From Candidatus Cloacimonas sp. 4484_275 (GTDB lineage Bacteria > Cloacimonadota > Cloacimonadia > Cloacimonadales > TCS61): a stretch of 8,233 bases of DNA. The stretch lies in the NCBI GenBank assembly GCA_002085205.1, contig NATF01000076.1:1-8233 (forward strand), read 5' to 3'. Numbering within the stretch: the stretch's first letter is position 1; every line of letters starts with the position of its first letter. A program made the position numbers and the translations under genes. Under the pieces are notes generated by a model, which saw nothing but the letters and a program-made list of their open reading frames with translations, had not been told where the DNA came from and did no database searches. This document shows positions 7,359 to 8,233 of this stretch, one piece after another.

Positions 7359-7405
7359 ATTATAAAATAATTGCAAAAATTGAATAAAAAGCGACGGATT
7401 GAAAA

Positions 7406-7762
7406 ATGAAAATATATTTAAACGAAATGGTTTTTTACGGTCATCACGGCGTTCATCCCGAAGAACGAAAATTGGGACAAAGATTTATCGTAAATTTTTG
7501 TTATGAAACGAATTCCGAAAACGACAAAAACATTCGTCACATCGAGGATACCATTGACTACACAAAGGTTTACGCGATTATCAAAGATGTGTTGGAAAAT
7601 GAAGAATTTATGCTTTTGGAAAATTGTACCAACAAAATTTTGGATTCGGTGATGGAAAATTTTCCCGGCATTATTCGCGCTGTCGTAAAAATCAAAAAAC
7701 CTTCCGTTCCCATTAGAGGCACACTTCATTCCATCGAAGTGGAAATGGAACGAAATCGTTAA
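7406..7762 (+). CDS. folB: Dihydroneopterin aldolase FolB
   Basis: FolB cleaves 7,8-dihydroneopterin to 6-hydroxymethyl-dihydropterin and glycolaldehyde in folate synthesis. The 118-residue length is normal for this small cytoplasmic enzyme. Conserved features are FYGHHGVHPEERKLGQRF (10-27, with the active-site Glu around 19-20), DTIDYTKVY (48-56), LLENCTNKI (70-78, substrate-binding Glu72) and the catalytic lysine K98 in KIKKPSVPIRG, followed by the H108-S-I-E-V-E end. The ATG at 7406 is 47 bp after the RseC-like gene, in an A/T-rich gap; the ribosome binding site is weak (CGGA about 10 nt upstream). The next gene is folK, which encodes the following enzyme, so the pair works in sequence. 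Confidence 0.95.
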   Translation: MKIYLNEMVFYGHHGVHPEERKLGQRFIVNFCYETNSENDKNIRHIEDTIDYTKVYAIIKDVLENEEFMLLENCTNKILDSVMENFPGIIRAVVKIKKPSVPIRGTLHSIEVEMERNR

Positions 7763-7771
7763 ATTAACAGG

Positions 7772-8233
7772 ATGAACGCTTTCGATTCACAAAATCGAGT
7801 TATTTGCTATTTGGGACTCGGTTCCAATTTGGGAAATCGTTCCCGTTATCTGACGAAAGCGATAAAAATTTTGGAAAACAATTCTAATATTTGGATCCAA
7901 AAAAAGAGTTCCGTGATAGAAACAAAACCTTACGGATATACAAACCAACCGGATTTTTTAAATTGTGTGATTGAAATTTCCACCACTTTGCCAGCGGAAG
8001 AGCTTTTGCATTTTTGTTTGCAAACGGAAAATTCTTTGGGAAGAAAAAGAAAAGAGAAATGGGGCGCGCGAACAATAGACATCGAGAAAAAGAAAAGAGA
8101 AATGGGGCGCGCGAACAATAGACATCGATATTCTGTTTTACGGAAAGGAAGTTATCAATTCGCAAAGTCTTACCGTTCCTCACGCCGATTTACCGAATCG
8201 CGAATTTGTTCTCCGTTCGCTGCGGGAAATTTC
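7772..8233 (+). CDS. folK: HPPK FolK, frame broken by a 43-bp duplication and cut by the window end
   Basis: FolK (6-hydroxymethyl-7,8-dihydropterin pyrophosphokinase) uses ATP to pyrophosphorylate the pterin made by FolB. From ATG 7772, 9 bp after the folB stop, the frame shows YLGLGSNLGNR (13-23), ETKPYGYTNQPDFLNCV (50-66) and LGRKRKEKWGARTIDI (89-104), all HPPK signatures. The second 43-bp copy then shifts the frame: the Mg-binding D-x-D (D103, D105) becomes DIE, and unrelated residues follow, still open at 8233. Dropping one copy restores DIDILFYG and then VPHADLPNREFVLRSL, the normal HPPK C-terminal region. AGG abuts the ATG, too close for a good ribosome binding site, so the start may depend on coupling to folB. 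The next in-frame codon upstream region holds the folB stop, so no earlier start exists. Confidence 0.92.
   Translation, partial: MNAFDSQNRVICYLGLGSNLGNRSRYLTKAIKILENNSNIWIQKKSSVIETKPYGYTNQPDFLNCVIEISTTLPAEELLHFCLQTENSLGRKRKEKWGARTIDIEKKKREMGRANNRHRYSVLRKGSYQFAKSYRSSRRFTESRICSPFAAGNF
8042..8127 (+). repeat. Perfect 43-bp tandem duplication inside folK
   Basis: Copy 1 is 8042-8084 and copy 2 is 8085-8127, identical at all 43 positions; each starts AGAAAAAGAAAAGAG and ends AACAATAGACATCG. One further base (A8128) matches by period and then the match ends. Translated, it repeats the RKRKEKWGARTIDI region out of frame. Length and structure are the same as the der duplication, but the sequences are unrelated. 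Confidence 0.98.

Noticed and set aside
1..8233. CRISPR array, insertion sequence, phage or defence system
   Set aside because: No interspaced repeats, no transposase or integrase signatures and no terminal inverted repeats. The only direct repeats are the two 43-bp duplications, each present in two adjacent copies without spacers.

Overview
The window reads as ordinary chromosomal DNA from an AT-rich, probably Gram-negative bacterium. The reasons are the tight unidirectional gene packing, strong AGGAGG ribosome binding sites, tRNAs with encoded CCA ends, and an ADP-heptose (LPS inner core) adenylyltransferase. The lineage cannot be fixed from the sequence. The strong Shine-Dalgarno sites argue against a typical Bacteroidota genome, and an AT-rich, LPS-bearing phylum near the FCB group (for example Cloacimonadota) is only a guess. 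I see no mobile element, CRISPR array, phage gene or defence gene.

Layout. Positions 1-131 hold the 3' end of an unrecognised plus-strand gene. Two tRNA genes follow, Ser(GGA) at 224-313 and Glu(CTC) at 320-395. A 14-bp hairpin at 440-470 lies where this rightward unit meets a leftward one and can serve both as terminator. The leftward unit is tldD (1829-3211) followed by tldE/pmbA (489-1820), the two halves of the TldD/TldE zinc protease; the tldE ribosome binding site overlaps the tldD stop. A 146-bp divergent gap (3212-3357) separates tldD from a long rightward operon: der (GTPase for 50S ribosome assembly), plsY (phospholipid synthesis), purF (purine synthesis), rfaE2 (LPS heptose activation), a short RseC-like Cys-cluster protein, folB and folK (folate pterin branch). 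Gaps in this operon run from an 11-bp overlap to 47 bp, so it is probably one transcript serving growth functions.

The striking feature is two perfect tandem duplications of exactly 43 bp, one in der (3481-3566) and one in folK (8042-8127). Their sequences are unrelated, but each adds one base modulo 3 and breaks the frame of a normally essential gene. Removing one copy of each restores textbook Der (439 aa) and FolK sequence. Identical length at two unrelated sites, each with only a single matching base at the boundary, suggests untrimmed fixed-length overlaps at assembly joins rather than biology. Both genes are probably intact in the living organism.

Other points of interest are modest: an RseC-like protein cut short before its membrane segments, a der start without a ribosome binding site, and a PurF that keeps all four Fe-S cysteines but has no propeptide. 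I did not find a novel biological system here.
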